Below, piece after piece: positions 7,969 to 16,159 of a stretch of 64,000 nucleotides of DNA. A model generated the notes under the pieces. That model had not been told where the DNA came from, did no database searches, and saw nothing but the letters and a program-made list of their open reading frames with translations. How positions within the stretch are numbered: the stretch's first letter is position 1; the number at the start of each line of letters is the position of its first letter. The stretch comes from Granulicella sp. (lineage in GTDB: Bacteria > Acidobacteriota > Terriglobia > Terriglobales > Acidobacteriaceae). The position numbers were made by a program, and so were the translations under genes. The stretch spans positions 1 to 64,000 of the forward strand of contig JANXYX010000036.1 in NCBI GenBank assembly GCA_025408425.1, in the 5' to 3' direction.

Positions 7969-8736
7969 GTGCGGGTTGGCCGCGCGGAAAAGTTGAGATT
8001 GATCGTGGAGAATGTATTGGCTCAGCAGTTGAGCACACAAGAGTTTCATAGTGCTGTACATGAACTGACTCCGACCGTTGCGGTGTTTGATTGCGATGGG
8101 ACGTTGTGGTCGGGGGATGCGGGATCGACTTTTATGAAGTGGACGATCGATACGGGTCTGGTCTCGCGGGAGATGACGGACTGGATCGATGCGCGGTATC
8201 GCGGGTATAAACGCGGTGAGGTGTCGGAGCTGGCGATCTGCGGCGAGATGGTGCAGATGTATCACGGGCTGCGCGAGGATGAGATGCGGAGGGCGGCGCG
8301 AGAGTTTTTTGCGAGCCAGATTGAGAAGAATATCTTTCCGGAGATGCTGCAGCTGGTGGGCGAGCTGAAGGCCAAGGGTGTGGATGTGTGGGCGGTGAGC
8401 TCGACGAACGACTGGGTGATTGAAGAGGGTGTGACGCGGTTTGGGATTGGTGCGGACCGGGTGCTGGCTGCTCGGGTGGAGTCTGTGGCTGGCGTGGTGA
8501 CGGAGAAGCTGCTGGATGTGCCTACGGATGAGGGTAAGGTTGCTTCGTTGGCACGAGTAGGGATAACGGCGCCGGATGCGGTTTTTGGGAACTCGGTGCA
8601 TGATGCTGCGATGCTGGCGATTGCGCGACGGGCATTTCCGGTGAATCCTTCGGCTGGTTTGATTGAGCGAAGTGTGGTGGAGCGATGGCCGGTTTATTAC
8701 CCTGCGTCGGTCGCTCCGGTTGGCGCTAGTACCTAA
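7969..8736 (+). CDS. HAD-superfamily phosphatase (SerB-like, HAD-IB)
   Basis: Cytoplasmic phosphatase of 255 residues. Motif I is VFDCDGTLW with nucleophile D41 and general acid D43. Motif II is the WAVSSTND serine region. The lysine motif III falls in the GKVASLARV segment, and motif IV is the VFGNSVHDAAML acidic pair. The helical cap between D43 and WAVSS matches phosphoserine-phosphatase-like HAD-IB enzymes. The substrate may be phosphoserine or another small phosphate ester, which sequence alone cannot decide. The start is a GTG at 7969, with no ATG available before the first conserved motif. Confidence 0.82.
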   Translation: MRVGRAEKLRLIVENVLAQQLSTQEFHSAVHELTPTVAVFDCDGTLWSGDAGSTFMKWTIDTGLVSREMTDWIDARYRGYKRGEVSELAICGEMVQMYHGLREDEMRRAAREFFASQIEKNIFPEMLQLVGELKAKGVDVWAVSSTNDWVIEEGVTRFGIGADRVLAARVESVAGVVTEKLLDVPTDEGKVASLARVGITAPDAVFGNSVHDAAMLAIARRAFPVNPSAGLIERSVVERWPVYYPASVAPVGAST

Positions 8737-8787
8737 GTTCTCATTGATGAAGCCTTTGAGGGCCAGTTCACGTCTAAACTGTAGACA

Positions 8788-9258
8788 GTGAAAGAGACTA
8801 TTCGCAAGCTGGATGGAAATGGAGATTCGTCGGCGCCCAAGCCTTTGCGGCTGGTGGTAGCGGCGTTGATTCTCCGTGCTGGAACCGGTTCTGAACCGAC
8901 GACAGAAGTGCTGATCTGCCAGCGCAGGCCGGATCAGCCGATGAGCTTGAAGTGGGAGTTTCCGGGTGGAAAGATCGAGCCGGGAGAGAGCTCAGAGGAT
9001 GCCCTGGCGCGCGAGTTGAATGAAGAACTGGGGATTACAGCGGTGATCGGCCGGCGTGTGGCACGGATTCGACACAAGTACCGCAACGGTGGGGCGATCG
9101 ATCTGCAGTTTTTTGTGGTCGATGAATTTAGCGGAGACCTGGACAATCGGATCTTCAACGATATGCGATGGGCTCCCCTGTCGGCTTTGGTGGAGTACGA
9201 CTTTCTGGCTGCTGATCTGGGGCTGATTCGGGATTTGTCGGAAGGTAAGTTGTTGTAG
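8788..9258 (+). CDS. mutT: MutT-type Nudix hydrolase
   Basis: A 156-residue Nudix protein, probably an 8-oxo-dGTP or related NTP pyrophosphohydrolase that sanitises the nucleotide pool. The Nudix box GX5EX7REUXEEXGU is complete from G61 to I83 (E67, R75, E76, E79 and E80 present). The preceding LICQRRPDQPMSLKWEFPGGK is typical of MutT rather than of ADP-ribose or RNA-cap Nudix enzymes. The start is GTG at 8788. The gene lies 51 bases after the HAD phosphatase and may be co-transcribed with it. Downstream is a repeat region. Confidence 0.88.
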   Translation: MKETIRKLDGNGDSSAPKPLRLVVAALILRAGTGSEPTTEVLICQRRPDQPMSLKWEFPGGKIEPGESSEDALARELNEELGITAVIGRRVARIRHKYRNGGAIDLQFFVVDEFSGDLDNRIFNDMRWAPLSALVEYDFLAADLGLIRDLSEGKLL

Positions 9259-9392
9259 GGGTTTGGGGTGATGGTTGGGGATTTGGGTGGGCTGGTAAAA
9301 ACAGGCAACGGCAAAGGCGATATATTTTCGTTTCGGCTTCGCCTGCACTCATGCCTTCGGCAGAGTGGAAGAGGCTTTGGCGGGGCGTTGCA

Positions 9393-9589
9393 TGCGAGGG
9401 CTGAAGCCCTCGCCTACCTTAAAGCCAAGGCTGCACATTCCCATACATTCCGCAGTTGGATGCGGCTGAAGCCCTCGCCTACCTTAAGGCCAAGGCTGCA
9501 TATTCCCATACATTCCGCAGTTGGATGCGAGGGCTGAAGCCCTCGCTTACCTTAAGGCCAAGGCTGCACATTCCCATACATTCCGCAGT
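9393..9589. repeat. Three tandem ~66-bp units with CTGAAG palindromes
   Basis: Three head-to-tail copies begin at 9393, 9461 and 9526 (68, 65 and 64 bases). Each opens with the palindrome GAGGGCTGAAGCCCTC or a shortened form, continues CTACCTTAAGGCCAAGGCTGCA, and ends CATTCCCATACATTCCGCAG. Copies differ by a few substitutions and one 3-base deletion in copy 2. Open frames that run through the array are products of the repetition and have no coding character. The rest of 9259-9630 holds nothing else recognisable. The array lies between convergent genes (mutT and the Nramp gene). Confidence 0.85.
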
Positions 9590-9630
9590 GAGGCTGCGAA
9601 TCGCTTCGGTCGAGATGACGCTTCTTTGGG

Positions 9631-10881
9631 TTAGCCGTGGAGGCTGTTCCAGAGCATGACGAGGGACAGGCCGATGACGATGATTGCGGTGATCCAGGAG
9701 ACCACGTTGAACCAGTGGGAGTTGGTGTACTGACCCATGAGTGAGTGTTTGTTGATCAGGCGCAGCATGAAGATCAAGACCAGCGGTAACAAGACTCCGT
9801 TAAGCACCTGCGAGAGGATGATGACCTTGACCAAAGGAAAGTTTGGGGTGAGGACGATGCCAGCGCCAAAGACGATAAGCAGCGTGTAGAACCAGTAGAA
9901 GAAGGGGGCTTCTTTGAAGTGCTTATCGAGACCGCTCTCAAGACCGAGGCCTTCGCAGACGGTGTAGGCGGTGGAGAGTGGCAGGATGGATGCGGCGAAG
10001 AGTGAGGCGTTGAAGAGGCCAGCCGCAAAGAGGATGAAGGCGTAGTCTCCGGCGAGGGGCTTCATGGCACCGGCGGCGTCGGAGGGGTCTACGATGTTTC
10101 GCATGCCGTGGACGTAGAGGGTAGCTGCGCAGGCGACGATGATGAACCATGCGATGACGTCGGTGAAGATGGCGCCGACGATGACGTCCAATCGAGATGC
10201 CTTGTACTGGCGGACGCCGATTCCCTTCTCGACGATGGAGGACTGGAGATAGAACTGCATCCAGGGCGCGATGGTGGTGCCGATGACTCCGACGGTCATG
10301 TAGACGTAGGTCTTATCGCTCCAGACGTTTCGGGGAGGGAGCTTGACCGTTTGGACGAGGGCGAGGTGCCAGTTGGGCTCGCTGAGGACGCCTGCGACGA
10401 TATAGGCAATATAGAGGACGCTGGCGGCGATGAAGATCTTCTCGACGAGCTTGTAGTCGCCTTTGACGACGAGGAACCACACCAGAAAGGCGCAGACAGG
10501 GACGCTGATGTACTTGCTGATGTGAAAGAGCTGCATGCTGCCGGCGATGCCAGAGAACTCTGCGACGACGTTGCCGAAGTTGACGATGACGAGCAGGATC
10601 ATGACGACGAAGGTGATGCGGAGGCCGAACTCTTCGCGGATGAGATCGCTGAGCCCCTTGCCTGTGACGGCCCCCATGCGCGCACACATCTCCTGCACGA
10701 CGATGAGGGCGAGGGTGATGGGGATCATGGTCCAGAGCAGGGTGTAACCGTACTGAGCGCCCGCCTGAGAGTAAGTGAGGATGCCGCCGGAGTCGTTATC
10801 GACGTTGGCAGTGATGAAGCCGGGGCCAAACACGGCGAAGAAGAAGATCAGCCGAGTTCTGTACTTGCGCCACAACGTCAT
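9631..10881 (-). CDS. Divergent Nramp (SLC11) family divalent-cation transporter
   Basis: Inner-membrane transporter of 416 residues with about 11 hydrophobic helices. Nramp landmarks are GPGFITANVDND in helix 1, SQAGAQYGYTLLW after it, QEMCARMGAVTGKGLSDLIRE, and GTTIAPWMQFYLQSS in helix 6. The canonical metal motifs are altered. Helix 1 DPGN reads D30-S-G-G33, and helix 6 MPH reads A205-P-W207. Only the aspartate of the usual D/N/M/H ligand set is kept. Family members that have lost the methionine ligand include Mg2+ transporters, so Mg2+ or Mn2+ is at least as likely as Fe2+. It follows, on the same strand, a CgeB gene and a soluble MgtE-like protein. The start is ATG at 10881. Confidence 0.88.
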   Translation of the reverse strand: MTLWRKYRTRLIFFFAVFGPGFITANVDNDSGGILTYSQAGAQYGYTLLWTMIPITLALIVVQEMCARMGAVTGKGLSDLIREEFGLRITFVVMILLVIVNFGNVVAEFSGIAGSMQLFHISKYISVPVCAFLVWFLVVKGDYKLVEKIFIAASVLYIAYIVAGVLSEPNWHLALVQTVKLPPRNVWSDKTYVYMTVGVIGTTIAPWMQFYLQSSIVEKGIGVRQYKASRLDVIVGAIFTDVIAWFIIVACAATLYVHGMRNIVDPSDAAGAMKPLAGDYAFILFAAGLFNASLFAASILPLSTAYTVCEGLGLESGLDKHFKEAPFFYWFYTLLIVFGAGIVLTPNFPLVKVIILSQVLNGVLLPLVLIFMLRLINKHSLMGQYTNSHWFNVVSWITAIIVIGLSLVMLWNSLHG

Positions 10882-11042
10882 CCCCTGCTCCCTTGAAGTG
10901 TCAGCTGCCGGAGAGGATGTCCCCTGTGCGCCAAGACCTAGTTTCTTTGATTCGTACTGTTATCAGGTTAACCCAGATACGAGTCGATTCATGGGCCAGA
11001 CTAACCGTATACGTGGGGAGTGACGAGAGGGTGAACATGGCA

Positions 11043-11065
11043 GGGCCAGGATGACTGCCTGGCCC
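11043..11065 (-). terminator. Hairpin after the CgeB gene
   Basis: A perfect 8-bp inverted repeat, GGGCCAGG at 11043-11050 and CCTGGCCC at 11058-11065, with a 7-base loop. It starts about 20 bases after the CgeB stop on the minus strand. No T run follows on that strand, so it could be a terminator that needs Rho, or an RNA-stability hairpin before the Nramp gene. Confidence 0.5.
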
Positions 11066-11085
11066 GCCTTTGTCAAAGTTCTGGC

Positions 11086-12153
11086 TTAGACTTTCGCAGG
11101 CTCTGACGAGAGTTTTGGAGAGGTCAATTTCTGTTGGATGCGCTGAACGATGAGACTGACCTGGTGGTCGTTGTGGTAACCGTCGCGCTGGGCACGGGCC
11201 TGGCCGGCGGCTGCGATGCGGCTGCGGGCGGCTGCGTCCGGAAGATAGCGGCGTATCTTGTCGGCACATTCTTCGAAGGAGGAGAAAAAGACTGCCTCCT
11301 CGTCTTCGACGAAGCGCTGGAGATGGCCTTCGGAGCGCTCGGCGAGGAGGAATCCGCTGCAGGCTGCGATCTCGAAGCTCTTGTGAACGAACTCGTCCTG
11401 ATTGGAGTGGGTGAGGAAGCTGAGGTTGATCTTCGAGCGCCAGATGGCTTCACGATACTGCTGGAGGTAAAGCTCGCCTTCGCGGTACAGGCGTTCGAAG
11501 GTTATTGGATCGAGAGCGCGCATCCAGGAGCGGCGGTTGCCTGAGATGACGACCTGAAATTCATTCAACTCTGAGAGTCGTTTGAGGGTCTGAGCACGAT
11601 CATCGTAGGGTGTTCCGACAAATGAGACTTCGCGGTTGCGGTTGGCATCAGTCCAGTCGGCGGGTGGCGGGAAGTGGATGGTCGGCTCGTACGCGGTCTG
11701 TATTTTGATGACATCGCGGGCCCCGCGTGCACGATAGTCGAGGATGTTTTTGTCACGCTGGACGACATGCAGATCGTACTCGGGGATGGCCTTCATGTAG
11801 AGCCGCCAGCCGGGGTCCTGGCGTGGTCCAAAGGGATTGTCAATCATGTAGCTGACGGTTGCGATGCCCATGGCGCGAAGACGCTGGAGGGTTTTGGGCT
11901 TCATCCAGAGTAGTTTGTCGGCCCAGAGCAGGTCGGGCTTTTCAGTGGCGGCTATGTTAAGGATGTCGCGATTGAGCCGATCGACGGCTGGACCGGCGCT
12001 GAGGCGGTAGACGATCTTGCGGAGGATAGGATTGCGGGACTCATACGCATAGGCGTTGAACGGGATAACGGTGTGTCCCTGACGCTCCAGCGCCCAGGCG
12101 CGATAGAGAGAGGAGTCGTTTGGGGAGAGGCCTGCTGCGTAAAGAATTTTCAC
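11086..12153 (-). CDS. CgeB-family glycosyltransferase
   Basis: A 355-residue GT-B-type protein of the CgeB (spore maturation protein)/GT1-like group. It starts MKILYAAGLSPNDSSLYRAWALERQGHTVIPFN, an N-terminal Rossmann domain. The mid part holds PDLLWADKLLWMKP and the C-terminal half holds VSFVGTPYDDRAQTLKRL, then FEIAACSGFLLAERSEGHLQRFVEDEEAVFF. The last block is the conserved nucleotide-sugar site of CgeB proteins (K-FEIAA-G-L and a D/E-E pair). It probably glycosylates a surface or secreted polymer, but donor and acceptor are unknown. It lies 18 bases after the PRC/MgtE_N/CBS gene, so it is likely in one operon with it despite the unrelated role. Confidence 0.78.
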   Translation of the reverse strand: MKILYAAGLSPNDSSLYRAWALERQGHTVIPFNAYAYESRNPILRKIVYRLSAGPAVDRLNRDILNIAATEKPDLLWADKLLWMKPKTLQRLRAMGIATVSYMIDNPFGPRQDPGWRLYMKAIPEYDLHVVQRDKNILDYRARGARDVIKIQTAYEPTIHFPPPADWTDANRNREVSFVGTPYDDRAQTLKRLSELNEFQVVISGNRRSWMRALDPITFERLYREGELYLQQYREAIWRSKINLSFLTHSNQDEFVHKSFEIAACSGFLLAERSEGHLQRFVEDEEAVFFSSFEECADKIRRYLPDAAARSRIAAAGQARAQRDGYHNDHQVSLIVQRIQQKLTSPKLSSEPAKV

Positions 12154-12171
12154 CGGACGGAGAGCCCTTGA

Positions 12172-13449
12172 CTAATTTTTTGCACGCAAAAGCGCGATAA
12201 CCTGGTCGGCGTGGACGACACCGACCAGCTTCTTATTGTGATCGACGACTGGGAGCGCACGCAGGTTGTACTTATCAAAGAGTTCCGCCACCTTTCTCCC
12301 ATTGGCATCCACATTACAGCTTACGAGATGGCCGTGGGGCAAGCTGTCGACGGGAGTTTCGGTTTCCGCAAGGAGAAGTTGGACGAGGGGAACGAGGGCG
12401 ACGATTTGGCCTTCCTCATCCAGGAGATAGACTTCGTTGACGGTTTCGACATCGCCTTCATACTCTCGCAACGCGTCGATGGCGTCGGCGACCGATGCAT
12501 TTCGCGGAAGGGCGAGGTACTCCGTGGTCATACGCCCAGCTGCTGAGTTGCCTGAGAACTCGAGCAGTTCTTCGACTTCCTGACGCTCCTCTGGGTCCAT
12601 CTCATCGAGGATGGCTTCGGAACGCTCGTCGGAGAGCTCGGAGAGGAGGTCTGCGGCGGCCCCGGGATCCATCTCTTCGACAATTCCAGCGATCTGCTCG
12701 GAGTCAAGCGACTCGATGAGCGTCTGCTGCATCCTGGGGGTTACTTCTTCAAGCGCTTCGGCAGCTACTTCCTCGTCGAGACTGATAAAGAGGGCCTGGC
12801 GCTCGGCGGGAGCGAGTTCTTCGAGGATGTCCGCCAGATCGGATGGGTGCATCTTGGACAGGCTCTCTTGCTCAATCTTGAGGCGGACCCTGCGGGCGGG
12901 ATCGCGATCGATAAGATCGACGAACTTCCAGGGGATGACACTGGGGGGCAGGCGTTCGGCGATTCGGTGTACGGTGGCCAAAGGAAGGCCCTTAAGGAGC
13001 CGCCGGATTGCGCCGCGCAGGCCAATTTCTACTTCAGCAATCCGAAGATGAATAATCGAACTGTCTTCCGTCGCAGACTCCCAAATCAGATCGACGTCGT
13101 TGACCCGGACAACCTTGTGGCCGTGAACGTCGATGATCTGCTGATCAAGAAGATCACGCTCCAGCAATAAGTAGGTGTCATCGGCACCGAGAATCTCGTG
13201 ACGGCCATTCTCGCGCAGCTGCATGGCGCCATCATCGGTGAGTTGCAACTCTGTGATGGCTACCACCACCGACCGCTTGCCGGAGTTGGGCGACACACGT
13301 TTCAGGACCATTCCATAGACATGGAATGCGTCGACCTGGGGGGACACGGCAAACTCTTTTACGTGACCGAAGGTGTTTCCTTTGGCATCCAGAACCGCCG
13401 CCCCCATGAGGGCGGAGACGCTGGTTCGGTGATTGGCATGCTTCGTCAT
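12172..13449 (-). CDS. Soluble PRC-barrel / MgtE_N / CBS protein
   Basis: A 425-residue cytoplasmic protein without any membrane helix. Residues 10-95 and about 97-155 look like two PRC-barrel-like domains (GAAVLDAKGNTFGHVKEF; IIDVHGHKVVRVNDVDL). Residues about 190-295 are the MgtE N domain, helical repeats such as MHPSDLADILEELAPAERQALF and EEMDPGAAADLLSELSDERSEAILDEM. Residues about 305-422 form a CBS pair (MTTEYLALPRNASVADAIDALR; LRALPVVDHNKKLVGVVHADQVIALL). In MgtE channels the N and CBS domains sense Mg2+ and close the pore, but the pore domain is absent here. An Nramp-family transporter lies two genes downstream, which suggests a regulatory or sensor subunit for that carrier (inference). 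Confidence 0.85.
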   Translation of the reverse strand: MTKHANHRTSVSALMGAAVLDAKGNTFGHVKEFAVSPQVDAFHVYGMVLKRVSPNSGKRSVVVAITELQLTDDGAMQLRENGRHEILGADDTYLLLERDLLDQQIIDVHGHKVVRVNDVDLIWESATEDSSIIHLRIAEVEIGLRGAIRRLLKGLPLATVHRIAERLPPSVIPWKFVDLIDRDPARRVRLKIEQESLSKMHPSDLADILEELAPAERQALFISLDEEVAAEALEEVTPRMQQTLIESLDSEQIAGIVEEMDPGAAADLLSELSDERSEAILDEMDPEERQEVEELLEFSGNSAAGRMTTEYLALPRNASVADAIDALREYEGDVETVNEVYLLDEEGQIVALVPLVQLLLAETETPVDSLPHGHLVSCNVDANGRKVAELFDKYNLRALPVVDHNKKLVGVVHADQVIALLRAKN

Positions 13450-13609
13450 AGGCTACGGCGCTGAGAGTTCCCTCTCCGCATGCTAACCCACCCGGGTAAA
13501 AGAGAGGAATTGGCTGTTTGATTCCCTTGTCGGGGGTTGGGGCGTTACGGACAAGAAGACGGCATCCTTGACATTCGGATGATGCACAAGCAAACTGCCA
13601 TCATCGCCC

Positions 13610-14095
13610 ATGTCGATCAAAGGCGACAGAACTCAGCGAGATGAAGGACAGTTTTTGGCCGATTCGACGAGAAGCCGCTTAAGTTTGACACTTGATTCGT
13701 CACTGGACAGCGTCAACAAGGTCGAACTGACAGCAGAGGAATGGGGGGCGCGTGCAGGCTTTGATGAGGACACGATCTCTCACATCGCGATGGCGGTTCG
13801 TGAAGCTGCGGTAAATGCTGTCATGCACGGCAATGCTTACAACAAAGGCAAGTACATTACCGCTTCCTTTGAGACGACGGCAGATTCTCTGATCATACGT
13901 ATTGCGGACCAGGGCCCAGGTCTCAATATAGAGACCATTCCGGATCCGCTGGCTCCAGAAAATATTCTGCGAGGCTCCGGTCGCGGCATCTTCCTCATTC
14001 GCGCCTTCATGGATGAGGTAAACTTTCGGCAGTTACACCCGGGCACCGAACTTACCCTTATCAAGCACCGCACTCCCGCGCAGCCGGGGATCTAA
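13610..14095 (+). CDS. RsbW/SpoIIAB-like anti-sigma-factor kinase
   Basis: A 161-residue GHKL ATPase with the serine/threonine kinase layout of RsbW. The N box is AVREAAVNAVMHGN (residues 62-75), the G1 box IADQGPG (98-104) and the G2 box RGSGRGIFLIRAFMD (121-135). The family phosphorylates a STAS antagonist and holds a sigma factor inactive. The next gene, 14 bases on, is the expected STAS partner, but no sigma factor or phosphatase is nearby, so the output is unknown. No clear ribosome site is seen at 13610, and the true start may be slightly downstream, before the conserved region. Confidence 0.87.
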   Translation: MSIKGDRTQRDEGQFLADSTRSRLSLTLDSSLDSVNKVELTAEEWGARAGFDEDTISHIAMAVREAAVNAVMHGNAYNKGKYITASFETTADSLIIRIADQGPGLNIETIPDPLAPENILRGSGRGIFLIRAFMDEVNFRQLHPGTELTLIKHRTPAQPGI

Positions 14096-14109
14096 GGAGA
14101 ATACGACTC

Positions 14110-14457
14110 ATGAGCATGAAAGTACAAACTCGCCAAGTGGATGGCATCACGATTATGGATCTTAGCGGACGTATTACCCTCGGCGAAGGCAGTGTGACGA
14201 TTCGCGACGCAGTTCGTGACGTGCTGGCGAAGGGATCGAACAAGATCCTGCTCAACCTGGGCGATATCAACTACATCGATAGCTCAGGCATCGGCGAATT
14301 GGTCAGCGCCTTTACGACGGTAAGAAACAGCGGCGGCGAACTGAAACTTCTGAACCTGACGAAGAAGGTCCACGACCTGCTACAGATCACCAAGCTCTAT
14401 ACGGTCTTCGACATCAAGGATGATGAAGCTTCGGCCATCTCCGCTTTCACTAAGTAA
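14110..14457 (+). CDS. STAS-domain anti-sigma-factor antagonist (RsbV/SpoIIAA-like)
   Basis: A 115-residue STAS protein. Its phosphorylatable serine lies in NYIDSSGIGELV (D57-S58-S59-G60), exactly as in SpoIIAA. The unphosphorylated form binds the kinase and frees the sigma factor. The remaining STAS fold is visible (GITIMDLSGRITLGEG, NKILLNLGDI, GGELKLLNLTKKVHDLLQITKL). An AAGGAG ribosome site sits 13 bases before the ATG. The gene is followed by a strong bidirectional terminator, so the operon consists of this gene and the kinase. Confidence 0.92.
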   Translation: MSMKVQTRQVDGITIMDLSGRITLGEGSVTIRDAVRDVLAKGSNKILLNLGDINYIDSSGIGELVSAFTTVRNSGGELKLLNLTKKVHDLLQITKLYTVFDIKDDEASAISAFTK

Positions 14458-14477
14458 TTATTCGGCAAGATCAGTAG

Positions 14478-14519
14478 CAAATAGAAAGGCCATCGCGAGT
14501 GCGATGGCCCTTCTATTTG
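14478..14519. terminator. Bidirectional Rho-independent terminator
   Basis: Two 19-base arms, 14478-14496 and 14501-14519, pair with one mismatch around a 4-base GAGT loop. The core is GGCCATCGC/GCGATGGCC. A-rich and T-rich flanks on both sides (AAATAGAAA and TTCTATTT) provide a U-rich tail for transcripts from either direction. It separates the convergent STAS and lemA genes. Confidence 0.9.
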
Positions 14520-14538
14520 TGTCCATCAAAGTGGAGAA

Positions 14539-15123
14539 TTACTTGCTGAAGTCGACCTTGGGAGCGGTACTGTTCTCTGGATTGCCTTTGAAGTACTCGT
14601 CGCGATAGTGGAAGCCGGCGAAGTTGGCCCAGATACTGTTCGGAAACTGGCGGACGTAGACGTTGTAGTCTTCCAACGTCTTGTTGTAGCGCTGACGCTC
14701 TACGGCGATCCTGTTCTCGGTTCCGGCCAGTTCGTCGGTAAGGCGGATGAACTGCTCGTTGGCTTTGAGGTTGGGATACTGCTCCTGCAAGCGAAAGAAC
14801 GGGCCCAGTGCGACGTCCAGTCTGGTGTTCGCCTGGATATTGCTGGCGCGGTCGGAACCAGCGGCGAGGACTCCAGCGCGCGCATTCGCAATGTTGGTTA
14901 GAACTGTGGACTCTTCGGCGACATAGCCTTTGACTGACGCCACGAGGTTCGGGATCAAGTCGAGACGGCGCTGCTGCACGACGTTGACTTGCGAGAAGGA
15001 CTGATTGACAGCCTCATTCTTCTCAACAAGGGTGTTTTTTGCGCCAATATAGCTGCCGCCGACCAATAACAAGACCACTACAAGAAGACCAACCACACCA
15101 AGCACAATCCATAAAGATTTCAT
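14539..15123 (-). CDS. lemA: LemA-family membrane protein
   Basis: A 194-residue protein with one N-terminal membrane helix (LWIVLGVVGLLVVVLLLVGG), then the LemA four-helix domain. Family signature blocks are NTLVEKNEAVNQSFSQVNVVQQRRLDLIPNLVASVKGYV, ERTDELAGTENRIAVERQRYN and YNVYVRQFPNSIWANFAGF. The biochemical role of LemA is not settled. It is widely paired with TPM-domain proteins, as it is here, with the next gene on the same strand 117 bases away. Transcription runs from the TPM gene into lemA and stops at the 14478-14519 terminator. Confidence 0.92.
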   Translation of the reverse strand: MKSLWIVLGVVGLLVVVLLLVGGSYIGAKNTLVEKNEAVNQSFSQVNVVQQRRLDLIPNLVASVKGYVAEESTVLTNIANARAGVLAAGSDRASNIQANTRLDVALGPFFRLQEQYPNLKANEQFIRLTDELAGTENRIAVERQRYNKTLEDYNVYVRQFPNSIWANFAGFHYRDEYFKGNPENSTAPKVDFSK

Positions 15124-15240
15124 TGTTTCCTCGACTTTCCATCGTCTAGAGTTTGATCGATATTGGCCCGGGTCCTCGGCTGTACTGTATCACCGCGGTT
15201 CCCTTGCCCTTCTTTGCGACGAATTCTTTACATGCCGACC

Positions 15241-16014
15241 TCAAAAATCGCCACTTGCTCCTCCGCCTCCGGAACTGCCTCCGCCAAATCCACCGAAGCC
15301 TCCGCCGCGATCATTGTCCCTACCGCCACCACCGCCACGGCCGCCGCCAAGGATATTCGCGAGGAGAAAGAAGATAAGACCGATATTTCCCGTAGCGACG
15401 AGAAATATGAGCACCAGGATGATGACGCCACCAACGACAATGACTTGCCAACGACTCAGTTGAACGGGCGGGGCCTGCTGGCGGTGATATTGGTGGATCG
15501 TGGAGGTGAGGGTAACGCCGGCATCGGCTGCAATGATCTGCGCGATCTGACTGACCCCCAATGGAACGGCTGTGTTGTAGTCGCCCTGCTGAGCGGCAGG
15601 CACCATGGAGCGGCCAATGTCGCCGACCTTGGCGTCGTTGAGGATGCCCTCTAAACCGTATCCGACCTCGATCCGGCCTTTTCTGGGCGTCATTACCAGA
15701 AGCATGAGCACGCCGCGATCTGTACCCTTGGCTCCGACCTTCCACTTCTCTTCGAGCGCAGTGGCAAACTCTTCGATCGATTGATCGCCATCGAGGGTTT
15801 TGATGGTGACAACTGCAATCTGGGCGTGGGCTTGTCGATCGACCTGGGTGCAGAGATCTTCTACGTTCTGCTTCGTAGAAGGCGAGAGAACACCTGCAAA
15901 ATCATTGACATAGCCGGTGGGAGCGGGAAGATCGCCGACTCGCTCTGCCGGAAGAATAGTGGCCGAAGCGAGTACTACGAGAACCACGGCCAAGCGCTGC
16001 ATGATGCGTCTCAT
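15241..16014 (-). CDS. TPM-domain (YgcG-type) secreted or membrane protein
   Basis: A 257-residue protein. The signal peptide is residues 1-23 (MRRIMQRLAVVLVVLASATI). The TPM domain runs about 30-170 (YVNDFAGVLSPSTKQNVEDL, IAVVTIKTLDGDQSIEEFATALEEKWKVG, GVLMLLVMTPRKGRIEVGYGLEGILNDAKVG). One helix pair follows at about 190-220, and the tail is a Gly/Ser repeat ending SSGGGGASGDF. This Gly/Ser tail is the usual YgcG ending. TPM proteins have been reported as phosphatases or photosystem repair factors, but the bacterial role here is not established. It is probably an operon with lemA downstream. Confidence 0.88.
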   Translation of the reverse strand: MRRIMQRLAVVLVVLASATILPAERVGDLPAPTGYVNDFAGVLSPSTKQNVEDLCTQVDRQAHAQIAVVTIKTLDGDQSIEEFATALEEKWKVGAKGTDRGVLMLLVMTPRKGRIEVGYGLEGILNDAKVGDIGRSMVPAAQQGDYNTAVPLGVSQIAQIIAADAGVTLTSTIHQYHRQQAPPVQLSRWQVIVVGGVIILVLIFLVATGNIGLIFFLLANILGGGRGGGGGRDNDRGGGFGGFGGGSSGGGGASGDF

Positions 16015-16159
16015 CGAAGCTCATTCTACGCTTGCTCTGCGTAGTAAGTGTTACGCAAAGGCTTGCGTATCAGTTCACTCCCGAAGCAGAGAGTGTCTCG
16101 CACAGGTTGGCTTCATCGCGTGGGCATGAGGCTGTATGCTTTTGGACGGAGCCCCAATA

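Noticed and set aside
9268..9659. Open frames through the tandem repeats, on the plus strand
   Set aside because: They exist because the unit length avoids stops. Codon pattern and composition are those of the repeat, and no family similarity is visible.
10108..10896. 262-residue acidic frame opposite the Nramp gene
   Set aside because: It is the complement of transmembrane codons, rich in Asp and Glu as a mirror artefact, and the real gene on the minus strand is clear.
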